Source: an uncultured Desulfobacteraceae bacterium
Lineage (GTDB): Bacteria; Desulfobacterota; Desulfobacteria; Desulfobacterales; UBA2174
DNA length: 16,262 nt
Reading direction: 5' to 3'
Assembly: GCA_937982505.1 (NCBI GenBank)
Contig: CALJLV010000145.1
Span: forward strand, 1-16,262
In this document: positions 14,683-16,262 of the stretch, piece by piece
How the letters are laid out: the number at the start of each line of letters is the position of its first letter
Numbering within the stretch: the first letter of the stretch is position 1
Notes under the pieces: model-generated
The model's input: the letters and a program-made list of their open reading frames with translations, nothing else
Database searches by the model: none
What the model was told of the DNA's origin: nothing
Translations under genes and position numbers: made by a program

Positions 14683-15057
14683 TTATTCCTCCGTCACTTC
14701 GGTGTGAAGGGCCTCTCTTGCTGATTCGGTGTCATATTGCTCGCCCTCGGTGAGACGGTACCACTGCCACACGTCCCGGTTACTCAAGAGCGCCTTGTCC
14801 GGGTTGTCGTCGGTCAAAACGTCAACCACCTTCCGGTCGTCGTCCTGGAATTGCCATGGGGGTCCTTCGGTCGGCATCGGTCCCTCGATGATATGAATCG
14901 GATGGCCATCGGAAAGCGGCCACCCTGTATCGAAAAATAGCAACTCCCCTTTTTTCGTTCTGAACACCTCGGCCAGAATCCGGCGGCATTCATGGTTGTC
15001 CCAATGGACGTAAAGCGTTTCATCGGGATGCTTTCGTGCATACTCAATCGGATCCAT
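14683..15057 (-). CDS. Small acidic protein, unknown; candidate immunity gene
   Basis: 124 residues, MDPIEYARKHPDETLYVHWD to EALHTEVTEE; strongly acidic, with many Trp (HWDN, TGWPLSDG, PPWQF, DVWQWYRL). No signal peptide or membrane segment, so it is cytoplasmic. I do not recognise the family. ATG at 15057 lies 14 bp after the stop of the larger gene upstream, with AGGAAG as ribosome site, so both are on one mRNA. Small size, acidity and position just behind a toxin-like C-terminus are what immunity proteins of polymorphic toxins show, but that is inference only. Confidence 0.65.
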   Translation of the reverse strand: MDPIEYARKHPDETLYVHWDNHECRRILAEVFRTKKGELLFFDTGWPLSDGHPIHIIEGPMPTEGPPWQFQDDDRKVVDVLTDDNPDKALLSNRDVWQWYRLTEGEQYDTESAREALHTEVTEE

Positions 15058-15071
15058 TTTTTTATCTTCCT

Positions 15072-16262
15072 TTACCTTCCATGACGTTTTAGCGCCTTGC
15101 CAATGTCGCTTTGCTTAAAAACGACCTCTGTTATATCTCGGCCATCTGGCCATGTGTCCCCGCCCAGGTGTTTCCGGAGCGTGTCCATGGCGGCGTTGTA
15201 CTTGCTCGGAGACACAACGATAAACTCCAAATCGTCGAAGACCGAAAGGCTGTTCTTGAAATTAGTTTCGTTGCCTGAATCTATCGACCAGTTTTTTGCA
15301 CATTCCTTCCAGCCCTTAACGTTTCCCCTGCGGTAGGTGTCGATCACGCTTTGTTTCACATCGCCGAATTTGTCGTGCGTGTATGACATGGCATCAAGTC
15401 GGCTGACAAGTTTTGGTTTCCAATAAAAACCTTCTGCGCTCTTTGTCTCAACAGCACTTCGAGACGCAATTCTCGTAAAAAAGTAAGACGCCCCACCGGT
15501 ATCCATATCTTGAGTTGGAGACATCCCACCCCATGAAAAACCTCTGCGCAGCTTGTCGGTAGATGGCGCCATCTGTCCACCACCGTTCAAAATCAAATCA
15601 ATGTTTGAAACGATATCCCCCTTGGTAATCTGGTGGGTGATTATATAATCTTTTTGAAAATCTTCCCACTCTTTTCCTTCAAGGTCCGGACGGTATTTGT
15701 GGATATGCCCATTGTCGAACGCCTGCCGTTTGCCCGTTGGATTATAATTGGGAAGATCCTCCACCTTGTCTTTTAATGGATCTTTCCTGAGCTCGACCAA
15801 CAACTTTTCTTTAAGAGCAGACACTCGCGCCGTTTTGTCATTGGCATGCCTGCTGAGGATGTCATCGATGTCGGCCCTTAAAGATGGTCGGCTCAAGTGC
15901 TTCAACGTCTGAACAAGGTAAACCTCTTCGATATCCAGCGCATCCGGGACATTTGTTTTGACTCCCAGCTCTTCCATGACATCGAACAGTTTGTTGGAGG
16001 CGGCCGAATCGGCACCGGCCGTCAAGATTTCCACCTTGCCCCTGTGCGCCATAGCGATGTCGGGTTTATTCGGCCAATAACGCACGCGGGTTCCGTTGAT
16101 GTCCGCCTCATACAGGTGCTGGTATTCCCTTGAATTAATGATGGACAAGAGGATATTGTCACCTGTCAGCTGTGCTTTTCCGTTGACTATTTTCTTTTCT
16201 TCGAATGTGCCGACCTTCTTCTGCCATTGGATACCGGCTGTTTTTGGCGCTGCGCTGGGTGG
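15072..16262 (-). CDS. C-terminal part of large protein, possible ADP-ribosyltransferase-like toxin (partial)
   Basis: 396 residues visible; the frame is open to base 16262 (PPSAAPKTAGIQWQKK at the edge), so the start lies outside. The TTG at 16148 is not a credible start. Residues about 55-125 (VRYWPNKPDIAMAHRGKVEI, EVYLVQTLKHL) recall a domain of phage and bacterial multidomain proteins that I cannot name. The C-terminal half has a THQIT motif (His codon 15635-15633) and ILNGGGQM, then GGMSPTQDMDTGGASYFFTR, FYWKPKLVSRLDAMSYTHDK, and LEFIVV (Glu codon 15227-15225). The order H, Y/F, E resembles H-Y-E type ADP-ribosyltransferases such as DarT, but no residue is proven. It could also be the tail of a MuF-type minor head protein. 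The stop is followed by two linked small genes. Confidence 0.6.
   Translation of the reverse strand, partial: PPSAAPKTAGIQWQKKVGTFEEKKIVNGKAQLTGDNILLSIINSREYQHLYEADINGTRVRYWPNKPDIAMAHRGKVEILTAGADSAASNKLFDVMEELGVKTNVPDALDIEEVYLVQTLKHLSRPSLRADIDDILSRHANDKTARVSALKEKLLVELRKDPLKDKVEDLPNYNPTGKRQAFDNGHIHKYRPDLEGKEWEDFQKDYIITHQITKGDIVSNIDLILNGGGQMAPSTDKLRRGFSWGGMSPTQDMDTGGASYFFTRIASRSAVETKSAEGFYWKPKLVSRLDAMSYTHDKFGDVKQSVIDTYRRGNVKGWKECAKNWSIDSGNETNFKNSLSVFDDLEFIVVSPSKYNAAMDTLRKHLGGDTWPDGRDITEVVFKQSDIGKALKRHGR

Overview
The window is a stretch of a tailed-phage or prophage genome with siphovirus-type structural genes: head, neck, tail tube, tape measure and tail tip. It is closely packed, with many ATGA-type or stop-to-start junctions. 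Central GC is high (about 60% where I counted). The host is probably a Gram-negative bacterium, but the sequence alone does not settle this. No terminase, integrase, lysis, replication, tRNA or CRISPR sequence is visible. The left end is a real contig end: bases 1-46 are Illumina P7/TruSeq adapter, not biology. The right end cuts a gene that stays open to base 16262.

Minus-strand structural operon, read right to left from 12467 to 47: XkdF-type capsid protease with an in-frame nested scaffold start; a head decoration protein with a lambda gpD-like C-terminus; a lambda gpE-type major capsid protein; two small neck/head-tail joining proteins; the tail tube protein; the tail assembly chaperone G with its -1 frameshift product G-T at a T TTT TTA slippery site; a 985-residue tape measure; a small tail protein; two large beta-repeat tail proteins; and a gene truncated by the adapter.

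Plus-strand pair, 12638-14364: a PBSX/P2-type portal protein and an HK97 gp10-like protein, starting back to back with the protease. The 170-bp divergent gap holds a perfect 28-bp palindrome and two shorter inverted repeats, and probably controls both operons. Divergence of portal from protease/capsid recalls P2 (Q versus O-N-M), while the capsid, decoration and tail genes are of lambda/siphovirus type, so the head module is a mosaic.

Minus-strand cassette, 16262-14359: this is more AT-rich and convergent with the portal pair, the two opposing stop codons overlapping in CTATAG. It holds the C-terminal 396 residues of a large protein that I read, tentatively, as a polymorphic-toxin-like or ADP-ribosyltransferase-like product. 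Two tightly linked small genes follow, one from a widespread uncharacterised family; they are candidate immunity or accessory proteins. This cassette is the part of the window most likely to hold something undescribed.
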